A DNA stretch of 64,000 nucleotides from Caldimonas caldifontis (GTDB lineage: Bacteria; Pseudomonadota; Gammaproteobacteria; Burkholderiales; Burkholderiaceae_C), in the NCBI RefSeq assembly GCF_002930615.1, contig NZ_PSNX01000005.1, positions 1-64,000 on the forward strand. The letters run 5' to 3'. Shown piece after piece: positions 54,219 through 63,094 of the stretch. The notes under the pieces were generated by a model. That model was given only the letters and a program-made list of their open reading frames with translations, was not told the DNA's origin and searched no databases. Each line of letters opens with the position of its first letter. The first letter of the stretch is position 1. The position numbers and the translations under genes were made by a program.

Positions 54219-54910
54219 ACTCTCTCGTGTGGCGTGGTCTGGGCGACAGCCTCGCCATTGCGGCGGGCTACGTGCCGGTGGCCTTCTCCTTCGGCCTGGC
54301 GGCCGTGCAGATGGGGCTGAACGCCGAATGGGCGGTGGCCATCTCGGCCATCGTCTTTGCCGGGGCGAGCCAGTTTGTGCTGGTGTCCCTGGTGGCGGCG
54401 GGGGGCGGGCCGCTGGCGGTGGTGCCCACCATCTGGCTGCTCAATGCCCGCCACCTGCTCTACGGCCGCGTGGTGGCCGAGCAGCTGGCGCAGGCCCGGC
54501 CAGCCCGGGTGCCCTCCACGCTGGCTTTCGGTCTGACCGATGAAGTGTTTGCCTGTGCGGCAGCGCGCCTGCCCAGCCTGGCTCCCGAGCAACGCGCGGG
54601 CTGGCTGGCGGGCCTGCAGGCCGGGGCCTATGGGGCCTGGATCGCCGGGACCTGGCTGGGGGCCGAGACGGGCGCGCAGCTGGTCGATCGGGTTCCCTTG
54701 CTGCGCGAGGCGCTGCAGTTCGTGCTGCCGGCGCTGTTCCTGTCGCTGCTGCTGCAGATGGGGGTGCGCGGCCGCGCTGCGGCCCTGTGGGGGGCGGCGG
54801 GGGTCACGCTGCTGGGGCTGGCGCTGGGGCCGGCCCACGTGGCCATTCCCGCGGGCATGCTGGCCGGCGCGGCCTTCCAGCTGCTGCAGGCGGGGGACGA
54901 CCATGAGTGA
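54215..54910 (+). CDS. azlC: AzlC-family branched-chain amino-acid exporter, large subunit
   Basis: 231 residues, about five to seven helices. Family wording: GYVPVAFSFGLAAVQMGL (about 17-34), FAGASQFVLVSLVAAGGGPLAVVPTIWLLNARHLLYG in segments (about 46-85) and AFGLTDEVFA (about 103-112). With AzlD it forms an exporter for branched-chain amino acids or their analogues. Its ATG overlaps the upstream stop. Confidence 0.93.
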   Translation: MNSLVWRGLGDSLAIAAGYVPVAFSFGLAAVQMGLNAEWAVAISAIVFAGASQFVLVSLVAAGGGPLAVVPTIWLLNARHLLYGRVVAEQLAQARPARVPSTLAFGLTDEVFACAAARLPSLAPEQRAGWLAGLQAGAYGAWIAGTWLGAETGAQLVDRVPLLREALQFVLPALFLSLLLQMGVRGRAAALWGAAGVTLLGLALGPAHVAIPAGMLAGAAFQLLQAGDDHE

Positions 54911-55244
54911 GGCGGGCTGGACGCTGCTGCTGACCGTGCTGGCCTGTGGCCTGGGGACCTTCGCCCTGCGTGCCCTGCCGTTCTGGTGGGGACTGCGGCA
55001 CAGCGCGCAGCGCTCCCAGTTCATTCGCCGCTGGTCCTCGGCCATCGGCCCGGCCGCCATCGCGGCCTTGCTGGTGGCCTCGCTCTTTCCCCTGCTGTGG
55101 CTGTCCACCGGCGCGACCCGGACCCTGCCCACCGCCGTGGCCCTGGCCGCCGTGATCCTTCTCCAGCGCCTGCGCGGCGGGCTGGCAGCGCCTACGCTGC
55201 TGGGCACGGCGGTGTATGCGCTGATGTTGTGGGTGAGCTCATGA
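54903..55244 (+). CDS. azlD: AzlD-family small exporter subunit
   Basis: 113 residues, four predicted helices (LLLTVLACGLGTFALRALPFWW, AAIAALLVASLFPLLWL, LPTAVALAAVILLQRLRG, LLGTAVYALMLW). The TFALRALPF motif is typical of AzlD. It overlaps azlC by 8 bp. Last gene of the fusion-azlC-azlD operon. Confidence 0.9.
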   Translation: MSEAGWTLLLTVLACGLGTFALRALPFWWGLRHSAQRSQFIRRWSSAIGPAAIAALLVASLFPLLWLSTGATRTLPTAVALAAVILLQRLRGGLAAPTLLGTAVYALMLWVSS

Positions 55245-55340
55245 GTCTGTGTTTCAACGGCTTACTGTCGTCTCAGCCACAACGGACAACGATCGGACAG
55301 GTTACCAACGAAGCAATCGATCAAGGAGGAAGCGCATGAC

Positions 55341-55532
55341 ATGTCAGACCGTCACAGGGGTCCGTTTCGGGCCCAAAAGCCAGGAAGCTCTCCACTCCAT
55401 TCGCCAAAAATCGAGCGGGCCGTCATTCTGAGGATTGCACGAATGGCGGCCCTGGACACGCAGGGGCAGGAGTCGGCTTTCTGGCGGGAGTTTGCACGGG
55501 GTGTCGTGCAAGGCTGCCCCGTGGAGCCCTAG
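55341..55532 (+). CDS. Possible small unknown protein
   Basis: 63 residues from ATG 55341. The C-terminal half (IERAVILRIARMAALDTQ, ESAFWREFARGVVQGCP) looks like a helical protein, and the stop is 2 bp before the next ATG. A strong Shine-Dalgarno (AAGGAGG, 55323-55329) stands 11 bp upstream but is better spaced for a competing ATG at 55336, which would give a 31-residue peptide (MTCQTVTGVRFG...). Which frame is used cannot be decided. Confidence 0.4.
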   Translation: MSDRHRGPFRAQKPGSSPLHSPKIERAVILRIARMAALDTQGQESAFWREFARGVVQGCPVEP

Positions 55533-55534
55533 TC

Positions 55535-56065
55535 ATGGCAGGAGCGACGATCCTTGCACTGGCGCGCCTCATCGTGGCGACGCTTCTGGGCTTGGCGGCG
55601 GCGCAGGCGCTCGCGAACTCTGCAGTGGAACTGGCGGCGCAACGTTTCGAGCAATCGTACCGAGCCCTGGAGGCGCGCACCGCACAATGCACCAGCATGC
55701 AGCGGCGCTCTGTTTCGGTGGAGGCGCTCCGGCGGTTTGAGTTGACCCCCGAAGAACTGGAAATCGCGTTGTATGTGCTGGCGGAACGGGCGGTGGAAGC
55801 ATGCGAGGCGCCAGCCAAGGGACAACTCCTGATCGATTTGAACACCTACCGCGCCGTGGCGGCTCGCCAGGGGACCGCACTCCAGGATACGGCGATCAAC
55901 ATCGAAGCCCGGTTGTTCAGTGAGGCTTGGCGACGCATCGAGCGGGAGGCGACGGCGTATCGTCATCTGCCTGAGGGCGTGCGCAGGCGCCTGGAAGCCC
56001 TGCCGGAAGTTCAGACACCCTTTGATTTCTTCCAGGCGCTCGAGGAGATTCGGCGATCACGCTGA
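55535..56065 (+). CDS. Predicted secreted protein, unknown
   Basis: 176 residues. N-terminal signal peptide (TILALARLIVATLLGLAAAQALA, cleavage likely after ALA near residue 27). The mature part is all-helical and charged (AAQRFEQSYRALEARTAQC, LTPEELEIALYVLAERAVEACE, EGVRRRLEALPEV), with two cysteines (about residues 52 and 90). Not recognised. It may form an operon with the preceding small frame. Third-position GC is lower than in flanking genes, which might mean recent arrival. Confidence 0.65.
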   Translation: MAGATILALARLIVATLLGLAAAQALANSAVELAAQRFEQSYRALEARTAQCTSMQRRSVSVEALRRFELTPEELEIALYVLAERAVEACEAPAKGQLLIDLNTYRAVAARQGTALQDTAINIEARLFSEAWRRIEREATAYRHLPEGVRRRLEALPEVQTPFDFFQALEEIRRSR

Positions 56066-56099
56066 CGAATTGCGGTCACTCTCAGAGAAGGTGTTGCCG

Positions 56100-56534
56100 T
56101 CAGATGGAGGCCAGCTGCATGACGCCGTAGACCGCGGCGCCCATGGCCATCAGGCCCCATCCCATCGCTTGAAGCCAAGCGATGGGCCATGGTCTGCTGC
56201 CGGTGAGATCGCCCAGGGTGTCGCGCAGGGCCTCAGGGCAGCACACCCAGACCATGCCCCACACCGGGCCCAGGATCAAGAAGCTTGTTGCCGGCAGGGC
56301 GCGCCACGCGGCGGATGAAGTGGCAGTGGCCTGCACGGCTTGAAGTGCCAGCTCGGGCGGCGCACGCCACAGGAGAATGACCCACAGCAGCAGGGCCAGA
56401 GCGGTGACCCGAGCCAGGGGACGAGGATGCCAGCGACCAGAGGCGTGGTCACGCCACTGGCGCCAAGGCAGGTAGAGCCAGCCCAGCCACAAAGGGCTCG
56501 TGAGCACGCCCAGCACCCATGCCATCGGGGTCAT
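56100..56534 (-). CDS. Small membrane protein, unknown
   Basis: 144 residues, four predicted helices (MAWVLGVLTSPLWLGWLYLPW, ALALLLWVILLW, FLILGPVWGMVWVCC, LQAMGWGLMAMGAAVYGVM). Trp-rich. No family recognised. It lies 15 bp downstream of nothing on its own strand but directly follows alr on the minus strand, reading away from it on the same side, so it could be co-transcribed with alr. Confidence 0.6.
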   Translation of the reverse strand: MTPMAWVLGVLTSPLWLGWLYLPWRQWRDHASGRWHPRPLARVTALALLLWVILLWRAPPELALQAVQATATSSAAWRALPATSFLILGPVWGMVWVCCPEALRDTLGDLTGSRPWPIAWLQAMGWGLMAMGAAVYGVMQLASI

Positions 56535-56549
56535 GCCAGAACGTGCCGA

Positions 56550-57680
56550 CTATGGGGTCTGCGGCCACAGATCCCGCACGGCCACCGGCACACGGGGGGC
56601 CAGTGCGCACATCAGTTCGTAGGCCACGGTGTTGGCGGCCATCGCCACTTCGTCGATGGGCAGGAGGCTGCCGTGGGGGCCCTGCCCCCAGAGCGTGACG
56701 TCGGCGCCGATGCCGGCGTTGCGGCCGGCCTGTTCCACCGGGGTGAGGTCCACGGTGATCATGTCCATGGACACGCGGCCCACCAGCCGGGTGGGCACGC
56801 CGTCGACCAGCACGGGGGTGCCGGTGCCGCAGTGCCGGGGGTAGCCGTCAGCGTAGCCGCAGGCCACCACGCCGATGCGCATGGCGTGGGGGGCGGTGAA
56901 GGTGCTGCCGTAGCCCACCGTGTCGCCAGCCTCCAGGGACTGGGTGGCGATGATTTCGGAGCGCAGCGTCATGCCGGGCAGCAGGCCCCAGTGGCGCGGG
57001 GCGTGGGCCGGAAAGTCGGGCGCGGAGCCGTAGACCATGATGCCGGGGCGCACCCAGTCGGCGCGCACTTCGGGGTGGTCGCCGGCATGACGCAAGGTGG
57101 CGGCGCTGTTGCTGAGCGAGCGTTCGCCGGGCAGACCGTCGGTGGCTTCCTCGAAGGCGGCCAGCTGGTGAACGATGCCGCGGTCGCTGTCGGCGTCGGC
57201 GAAATGCGTCATCAGTGAGATCTCGTCCACCTGCGTGAGGCCGCTCAGGCGCATCCAGGCGGTGCGGAAGGCGTCGCGCTTGAAGCCCAGGCGGTTCATG
57301 CCGGAGTTGAACTTCAGGAAGACGCGGTGCGGCCAGGTGGTCTTGTGCGTGGCGAGCCAATCGATCTGCTGCTCGGTGTGCACCACATGCCACAGGTTCA
57401 GGCGCGAGCAGGCTTCCAGGTCGCGGGCTTCGAAGCAGCCCTCCAGCAGCAGGATGGGGCCGCGCCAGCCCAGGGCGCGCACGCGCTCGGCTTCGGCGAT
57501 GTCCAGCAGCGCAAAGCCGTCGGCGCCTTGCAGCCCGGCATAGGCGCGTTCGATGCCGTGGCCGTAGGCATTGGCCTTCACAATGGCCCAGACCTTGGCG
57601 TCTGGGGCGGCTGCGCGGGCGCGTTGCAGGTTGCGGGCCAGGGCGTCGGGGTGGATGAGGGCTTGGATGGGACGGGGCAT
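56550..57680 (-). CDS. alr: Alanine racemase
   Basis: PLP enzyme supplying D-alanine for peptidoglycan. 376 residues. PLP-lysine motif VWAIVKANAYGHGIERAY (about 31-48), RVFLKFNSGMNRLG, SNSAAT, WVRPGIMVYG and catalytic Tyr in VGYGSTFTA. C-terminal beta-domain VGRVSMDMITVDLT. ATG 57680 (MPRPIQALIHP) is the family start. Divergent from lplT. Confidence 0.96.
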   Translation of the reverse strand: MPRPIQALIHPDALARNLQRARAAAPDAKVWAIVKANAYGHGIERAYAGLQGADGFALLDIAEAERVRALGWRGPILLLEGCFEARDLEACSRLNLWHVVHTEQQIDWLATHKTTWPHRVFLKFNSGMNRLGFKRDAFRTAWMRLSGLTQVDEISLMTHFADADSDRGIVHQLAAFEEATDGLPGERSLSNSAATLRHAGDHPEVRADWVRPGIMVYGSAPDFPAHAPRHWGLLPGMTLRSEIIATQSLEAGDTVGYGSTFTAPHAMRIGVVACGYADGYPRHCGTGTPVLVDGVPTRLVGRVSMDMITVDLTPVEQAGRNAGIGADVTLWGQGPHGSLLPIDEVAMAANTVAYELMCALAPRVPVAVRDLWPQTP

Positions 57681-57804
57681 GGCCGCGGCAAGAGGACGGG
57701 AACACGTCGATTCTGCCAGCGCAGCCACCGCATCGGATGCGGGCCGACGGGCCCCCAGGCGAGGGTTGTTCGGTGGAACCCGCCGCAACGGGGTCAGGGC
57801 CGCA

Positions 57805-57813
57805 TGCTATAAA
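57805..57813 (+). promoter_or_regulatory. Extended -10 promoter of lplT
   Basis: TGCTATAAA: TATAAA preceded by TGN, the extended -10 form that can work without a good -35. It is 114 bp before the lplT ATG in the 246-bp alr/lplT spacer. Confidence 0.45.
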
Positions 57814-57926
57814 CCCGAGCGCTTCAGACCCGGGCCGGCCGCGCCGATATCCGGAGTCAGGTGCCTTTGCCTGGAGACAAGGATGTCACGCAGCCCGGAA
57901 GCCGGCGTGCAGCGAGCAGTCAGCGA

Positions 57927-59207
57927 ATGAAAAAAGGCTTCTACACCATCATGTCGGCGCAGTTCTTCAGCTCGCTGGCCGACAACGCCTTGTTCGTCGC
58001 GGCGGTGGAACTGCTCATCCTGTCCGGCACGGAAGAGTGGCAGCGCGCCGCCCTGGTGCCGATGTTCGCGCTGTTCTACGTGGTGCTGGCACCTTTCGTC
58101 GGCGCGTTCGCCGACTTTCTTCCCAAGGGCAAGGTGATGTTCGTCTCGAACAGCATCAAGGTGGCGGGCTGCCTGATGATGCTGTTCGGCACGCACCCGC
58201 TGATGTCCTTTGCCATCGTGGGTCTGGGAGCGGCCGCCTATTCGCCGGCCAAGTACGGCATCCTCACCGAGTTGCTGCCGCCTTCGCAGCTGGTCAAGGC
58301 GAACGGCTGGATCGAAGGGCTGACGATCGGCTCCATCATCCTGGGCGTGCTGCTGGGCGGCCAGCTGGTCGGGCCGGTGCTGGGCCCGTGGCTGCTCTCC
58401 ATCGACCTGCTGCCGGGGGTGGACACCGGCATCACCACTGCGCCCCAGGCGGCCATCGGCGCCATCATCTGGCTCTACGCCATCGCTGCGATCTTCAACC
58501 TTTTCATTCCGCGCACCAGCGCCACCTTGCAGCCCATGCCGGCTTCTCCGCTGGAGATGGTGCGCGATTTCCGCACTTGCAACCGGCGGCTCTGGCGTGA
58601 CCGGCTGGGCCAGATCTCGCTGTCCACCACCACCTTGTTCTGGGGCGTCTCGGGCAATCTGCGCTACATCGTGCTGGCCTGGGCGGCGGCGGCCCTGGGC
58701 TACACCACCACCCAGGCGTCGTCCCTGGTGGGCGTGGTGGCCGTGGGCACGGCGGTGGGGGCTGTCGTGGCCTCGATCTACATGCGACTGGACCTGGCCA
58801 CACGTGTCATTCCGCTGGGCATAGCGATGGGCGTGCTGGTGATCGGCATGAACTTCATCGACAACGTCTGGGTGGCTGCGCCCTTCCTCATCCTGCTGGG
58901 TGGCTTGGGCGGTTTTCTGGTGGTGCCGATGAACGCCTTGCTGCAGCACCGCGGGCACAACCTGATGGGAGCGGGCCGCTCCATCGCGGTGCAGAACTTC
59001 AACGAGCAGGCCTGCATCCTGGGGCTGGGGGGCTTCTACGCGGCCATGACCAAGCTGGGCCTGTCGGCGTTCGGGGCGATCACGGCCTTCGGTCTCGTGG
59101 TGGCTGGCACGATGTGGGTGATCGGGCGCTGGCATGCGCACAACCTGCGTCATCACGCCGAGGAGGTCGAGCACCTGCTCGAGATCGCGCGCAGCGACCG
59201 GCACTGA
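57927..59207 (+). CDS. lplT: Lysophospholipid transporter LplT
   Basis: MFS flippase that returns lysophospholipids to the inner leaflet for re-acylation. 426 residues, 12 helices; start MKKGFYTIMSAQFFSSLADNALFVAAVELL matches LplT, as do LTELLPPSQLVKANGWIEGLTI and MGAGRSIAVQNFNEQ. In E. coli lplT is followed by the acyltransferase gene aas; here it is not. Its TGA abuts the kinase gene's stop (TGATCA). Confidence 0.94.
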   Translation: MKKGFYTIMSAQFFSSLADNALFVAAVELLILSGTEEWQRAALVPMFALFYVVLAPFVGAFADFLPKGKVMFVSNSIKVAGCLMMLFGTHPLMSFAIVGLGAAAYSPAKYGILTELLPPSQLVKANGWIEGLTIGSIILGVLLGGQLVGPVLGPWLLSIDLLPGVDTGITTAPQAAIGAIIWLYAIAAIFNLFIPRTSATLQPMPASPLEMVRDFRTCNRRLWRDRLGQISLSTTTLFWGVSGNLRYIVLAWAAAALGYTTTQASSLVGVVAVGTAVGAVVASIYMRLDLATRVIPLGIAMGVLVIGMNFIDNVWVAAPFLILLGGLGGFLVVPMNALLQHRGHNLMGAGRSIAVQNFNEQACILGLGGFYAAMTKLGLSAFGAITAFGLVVAGTMWVIGRWHAHNLRHHAEEVEHLLEIARSDRH

Positions 59208-60191
59208 TCAGCCGTCGAGCACCTCGCGCAGCTTGCGGCCGAGCTCGTCGATGCGGAAGGGCTTGCTCAGCAGGTGCACGCCCCGATCCAGGCGGCCATG
59301 GTGGACGATGGCGTTTTCGGTGTAGCCCGACATGAACAGGACCTTCAGGCCGGGCCGCAGCTGGGCGGCCGCAGCAGCCACCTCCTTGCCCGACACACCT
59401 CCGGCCAGGACGACGTCCGTGAGCAGCAGGTCGAAGTGGGGGCCGGCCCTGAGCTGCTCCAGGGCTTCCTGTCCGTTGCTGCAGACGGTGGCTCGATAAC
59501 CGAGCTTTTCCAGGCTGGCCACCGCCACCAGGCGGACGAGGTCGTCGTCTTCGACCAGCAGCACGTGTTCGTGGCCCGGGGACAGCGGCGTGCGCTCCAC
59601 GCGCCGGTAGTCGGCCTCCGTGGCGGCATCGGCGCGTGGCAGGTAGAGCTTGACCGTGGTGCCGTGGCCAGGCTCGCTGTAGATCTTCACATGGCCGCCC
59701 GACTGGCGGGCAAAACCGTAGACCATCGACAGCCCCAGGCCTGACCCCTGCCCGGCGGGCTTGGTCGTGAAGAAGGGGTCGAAAGCCCGCGCCACGACTT
59801 CGGGCGGCATGCCCGGTCCGGTGTCGGAGACGGCCACGAGCACGTACTGTCCCGGCTGGACACCGTGGACCTCGGCGTAGTCGCGCGCGATCGACATGTT
59901 GGCCGTCTCGATGGTCAGTCGCCCGCCATTCGTCATGGCGTCGCGGGCGTTGATGGCCAGATTCAGGATGGCGTTCTGCAACTCGTTGGGATCGACCAGG
60001 GCTTTCCACAGGCCGCTGCCGCGGACGAGCTCGATGTCGATGTGTTCGCCCAGGGTGCGCCGCAGCAGCGGCTCGAAGTCGGCCAGCAGCTCGTTGATCT
60101 GGGTCTGGCGCGGGTCGAGCGGTTGCTTGCGCGCAAAGGCCAGCAGCCGGTGTGTCAGCGCGGCGGCCCGCTCGCCCGCCTGGCGGATCAT
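59208..60191 (-). CDS. Sensor hybrid kinase, C-terminal half (ATPase + receiver)
   Basis: 327 codons from ATG 60191 if read alone. It begins [24 protein letters not shown], the second helix of a HisKA dimerisation domain, so its true start is in the next frame upstream. Then HATPase boxes: N ([10 protein letters not shown]), G1 ([13 protein letters not shown]), G2 ([12 protein letters not shown]), and a receiver domain (about 205-325; [30 protein letters not shown]). Joined to the N-terminal half at 60188-60191 by a shift of one base at a G9 tract. See the finding at that site. Confidence 0.9.
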   Translation of the reverse strand: MIRQAGERAAALTHRLLAFARKQPLDPRQTQINELLADFEPLLRRTLGEHIDIELVRGSGLWKALVDPNELQNAILNLAINARDAMTNGGRLTIETANMSIARDYAEVHGVQPGQYVLVAVSDTGPGMPPEVVARAFDPFFTTKPAGQGSGLGLSMVYGFARQSGGHVKIYSEPGHGTTVKLYLPRADAATEADYRRVERTPLSPGHEHVLLVEDDDLVRLVAVASLEKLGYRATVCSNGQEALEQLRAGPHFDLLLTDVVLAGGVSGKEVAAAAAQLRPGLKVLFMSGYTENAIVHHGRLDRGVHLLSKPFRIDELGRKLREVLDG

Positions 60192-62068
60192 CTCGACCTG
60201 GGCGCGCCCCCCCCCGGTTGATCGCTCACCTGCTCGTCCAGGGCATCGGCGGCGCCCAGGATGGCGGTGAGGAGGTTGTTGAAGTCATGGGCCACACCGC
60301 CCGTGAGCTGGCCCAGGGCATCCATCTTCTGGGCCTGGCGCAACCGCGCTTCGGTTTCGACGCGCTGGGTGATGTCCTGGAAGTAGACGGTCAGGCCCTC
60401 GTCGTGGGGGAAGGCTCGCACGGAGAACCAGGTGTCCAGCGGGGGATAGAAGAACTCGAAGCTGACCACGACCTTGTGGGTGCGGGCACGCTGGTACTCG
60501 GCATAAAGAACGGTCTCGCGCGCCTCGGGAAAAGCCTCCCAGACATCCCGGCCGAGCAGTTCCGTGCGGCGGCGCTGCAGCAGGCGCTCGGCCTCGTCGT
60601 TCAGGTAGACGAAACGCCAGTCGGCATCGAGGGCATAGACTGCATCGGAGATGGACGACAGGATGGTCTCGATGCGCGCCTGCGTTGCCCGCGCCTGCGC
60701 CAGCGCGGCCTCGCGTGCTCGTGCTGAGAGCAGATTCTCCAGGGCGGCTCCGGCCACGCTGGCCAGTTGAAGAAGCTCGTGGCGGTCGTCGTCGGAAAAC
60801 GGCCCGCTGTCCTTGTCGGCGAGATGGAGCTGGCCCAGGATGCGGCCTGAGCGGCAGATCAGCGGCACGTTCAGGCCATGACCGGACGCGAGGATGTCGG
60901 GGCTGGGGCTCTGCCCGGCGGGGCTGGACGCCGTGACCCGGAGGGCGGGATCGTCGTCGTCCTGGACGCTGGCCTGCGCTCGCCGCGCGCCGATGACGGT
61001 GCGCGCAGCGTCGGCGACTTGCTGCAGGAGTTGCTCGACCGTGGTGACCCGCACCAGGTGGGCGCAGGCCTCGGCGATCTGCTGCAGGCGGGCCGAGTGC
61101 TGCCGGGCCCAGGCGTCTCGCCGGGTGAAGTGGCCGTGCGCGAGGATCGAAGCCCCAAAGAAGAGGGACACGACCAGTGCGCCGATAGCCACCTGGAAGG
61201 CCAGCCGTTCCCGCCAGGGCTGCAACACCTCGTCGCGGCCCAGGCCGACGTACACGAGCGCCGTCGAGTCACCGACCCGGCGGAAGGCCGACAGGCGCTC
61301 CACGCCGTCGGTGACGTAGGCGCCTGACAGTCGCCCCTGGGCCTGACGCGACAGGTGTTCCCGGTACACGGGCTGATCGCTGAAGTCCCGGCCCAGAAAG
61401 CGCTCGACCCAGGGACTGCGCGCGATGAGCACACCCTCGGCGCTGAACAGACCCGCAACCCCCTGTTCGCCCAGCCTCAGCTTGTCGTAGAAGCGGCGAA
61501 GATGGTCCAGCGACACGACGGCGGCCACCACGCCGGCGAACTGTCCGTCGGGGGTCTCCATGCGCCGCGAGGCATTGACGATCCAGCGGCCTTGCGCATA
61601 TCCAATGCGGCCCAGGCGTGGCGCACCGAGGTACAGACCGACGTCCTTGCGTTCGCGATGGACGCGGAACTCGGCCGTGTCCGACAGATCCGCCCGCTCG
61701 GGCTGCGGCGTGCGCGAACTCGCGACCAGCCGGCCCTGCGCGTCCAGCACGAAATAGGCATAGGTGCCGGCCGAACTGGACTGGCGGTCGGCCAGCACTT
61801 CGTGCAGGCGCGCACCGCTCGTGGCCTGCAGCAGGCCCATGGTCTCGACGGCGGAGGTCAGCCCGAGGTCCAGCGCGGCCAGGGTCTGGCGCGTATGTTC
61901 GGCCAGCGCGTCCGCGAGATTCTCGGCGTCGAGATAGGCCCGTTCGACCACCCGGGCCCGGTCAGTGCGGGCCTGCAGGGCAATGACAGCGCTCAGCAGG
62001 GCCAGCACGAGCAAATTGGCCAGGATGAGGACACGCCTCAGAGTCACCTCGGATTGGCGGAGGGCCAT
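60188..62068 (-). CDS. Sensor hybrid kinase, N-terminal half (Cache-GAF-PAS-HisKA)
   Basis: 626 codons from ATG 62068. Membrane helix (about 12-31), large periplasmic Cache-type ligand domain (about 35-285), second helix (about 290-310), GAF-like domain (about 330-480), PAS (about 490-590; [23 protein letters not shown]) and the H-box [15 protein letters not shown] with the phospho-His near 594. The frame then runs out after [12 protein letters not shown] because the next bases, a run of nine G (coding strand), are out of register with the ATPase half. Ligand unknown. Start: the next upstream in-frame Met is 59 codons earlier and lacks support. Confidence 0.88.
   Translation of the reverse strand: MALRQSEVTLRRVLILANLLVLALLSAVIALQARTDRARVVERAYLDAENLADALAEHTRQTLAALDLGLTSAVETMGLLQATSGARLHEVLADRQSSSAGTYAYFVLDAQGRLVASSRTPQPERADLSDTAEFRVHRERKDVGLYLGAPRLGRIGYAQGRWIVNASRRMETPDGQFAGVVAAVVSLDHLRRFYDKLRLGEQGVAGLFSAEGVLIARSPWVERFLGRDFSDQPVYREHLSRQAQGRLSGAYVTDGVERLSAFRRVGDSTALVYVGLGRDEVLQPWRERLAFQVAIGALVVSLFFGASILAHGHFTRRDAWARQHSARLQQIAEACAHLVRVTTVEQLLQQVADAARTVIGARRAQASVQDDDDPALRVTASSPAGQSPSPDILASGHGLNVPLICRSGRILGQLHLADKDSGPFSDDDRHELLQLASVAGAALENLLSARAREAALAQARATQARIETILSSISDAVYALDADWRFVYLNDEAERLLQRRRTELLGRDVWEAFPEARETVLYAEYQRARTHKVVVSFEFFYPPLDTWFSVRAFPHDEGLTVYFQDITQRVETEARLRQAQKMDALGQLTGGVAHDFNNLLTAILGAADALDEQVSDQPGGGAPRSR
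60207..60215. repeat. Homopolymer C9/G9 tract at the kinase frameshift
   Basis: Nine C on the plus strand (nine G in the coding sense). Seven or ten would keep the two kinase halves in one 1.0-kb-longer frame; nine does not. Confidence 0.85.
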
Positions 62069-62134
62069 CGGACAACGCTCCCCGGAAGCTTCTGATGTGC
62101 AGCGATCATAGTCTGGCTCAGGGACAATCGTCGG

Positions 62135-63094
62135 ATGTCTGCCTTGCGACTCTCCTTCGGCCCCGCCCTGGCCCTGTTGTTCAACGCTGCTGTGTGGGGG
62201 CTGTCCTGGTGGCCGATGCGCACCTTGCTCGACATGGGGCTGCACCCGCTGTGGGCCAACGTGGGACTGTTCCTCATCGGCTGCGCGCTCATCGTCCTGT
62301 GGCGGCCGCAGGCCCTGCGGCAGCTGCGGGAGATGCCGGTGCTGTGGACGATGGCGCTGGCCTCGGGTGTGGTGAACGCCTCCTTCAACTGGGGGGTGAG
62401 CATCGGCGAGGTGGTGCGCGTGGTGCTGCTGTTCTACCTGATGCCGGTGTGGACGGCGCTGCTGGCGCGGCTGTGGCTGGGTGAACGCCTCGGACCGGGC
62501 GTGCTGCTGCGTGTGGCGCTCGCCCTGGCGGGCGCGGCCATCGTGCTGCAGCCCGAGGGATGGGCCTGGCCCCTGCCGCGCAGCCTGGCCGACTGGCTGG
62601 GCGTGCTCGGCGGGTTTGCCTTTGCCTGCAACAGCGTGCTGGTGCGCCGGCTGGCCCCGGTCACCCGCGACGAGGGCCGGGCGCTGGCCATGCTGCTGGG
62701 CTGTGTGGGCGTGTCAGGCCTGCTGGCCCTGATGCTGGGGCCGCTGGGGGCCGGGGCCATGGTGCCGTGGCCGCCGGCACCGCGGGCCGACTGGCTGGCC
62801 GTGCTGGTGCTGGCAGCCAGCCTGTTCCTCGCGGGCAACCTGGCGTATCAGCATGGCGCATCGCGCCTGCCGGCCAATGTGACGGCGGTGATCATGCTCA
62901 CCGAGGTGGTGTTTGCCGCCCTGTCGTCGGTGCTGATCGCGGGCGAGACGCTGGCGGCGCGCACGCTGCTCGGCGGCGCGCTGATCGTGACGGCGGCGTT
63001 GCTGGCGGCGCTGGGGCCCTCGCGCAGTGGCGGCGCTCAGTCTTCCCCGAAGGCCAGCCGGCGCACTTCGGCGAGCAATTCGCCGTCCTCGTAG
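62135..63094 (+). CDS. EamA/DMT-family transporter
   Basis: 319 residues, ten predicted helices in two EamA repeats (about 10-135 and 150-290). Wording: [34 protein letters not shown], a typical first-repeat start, and [27 protein letters not shown] in the second. Exports or imports unknown metabolites. The C-terminal tail ([21 protein letters not shown]) overlaps the next, convergent gene by 58 bp and is not membrane-like, so the tail may be read-through past a lost stop. Confidence 0.9.
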   Translation: MSALRLSFGPALALLFNAAVWGLSWWPMRTLLDMGLHPLWANVGLFLIGCALIVLWRPQALRQLREMPVLWTMALASGVVNASFNWGVSIGEVVRVVLLFYLMPVWTALLARLWLGERLGPGVLLRVALALAGAAIVLQPEGWAWPLPRSLADWLGVLGGFAFACNSVLVRRLAPVTRDEGRALAMLLGCVGVSGLLALMLGPLGAGAMVPWPPAPRADWLAVLVLAASLFLAGNLAYQHGASRLPANVTAVIMLTEVVFAALSSVLIAGETLAARTLLGGALIVTAALLAALGPSRSGGAQSSPKASRRTSASNSPSS

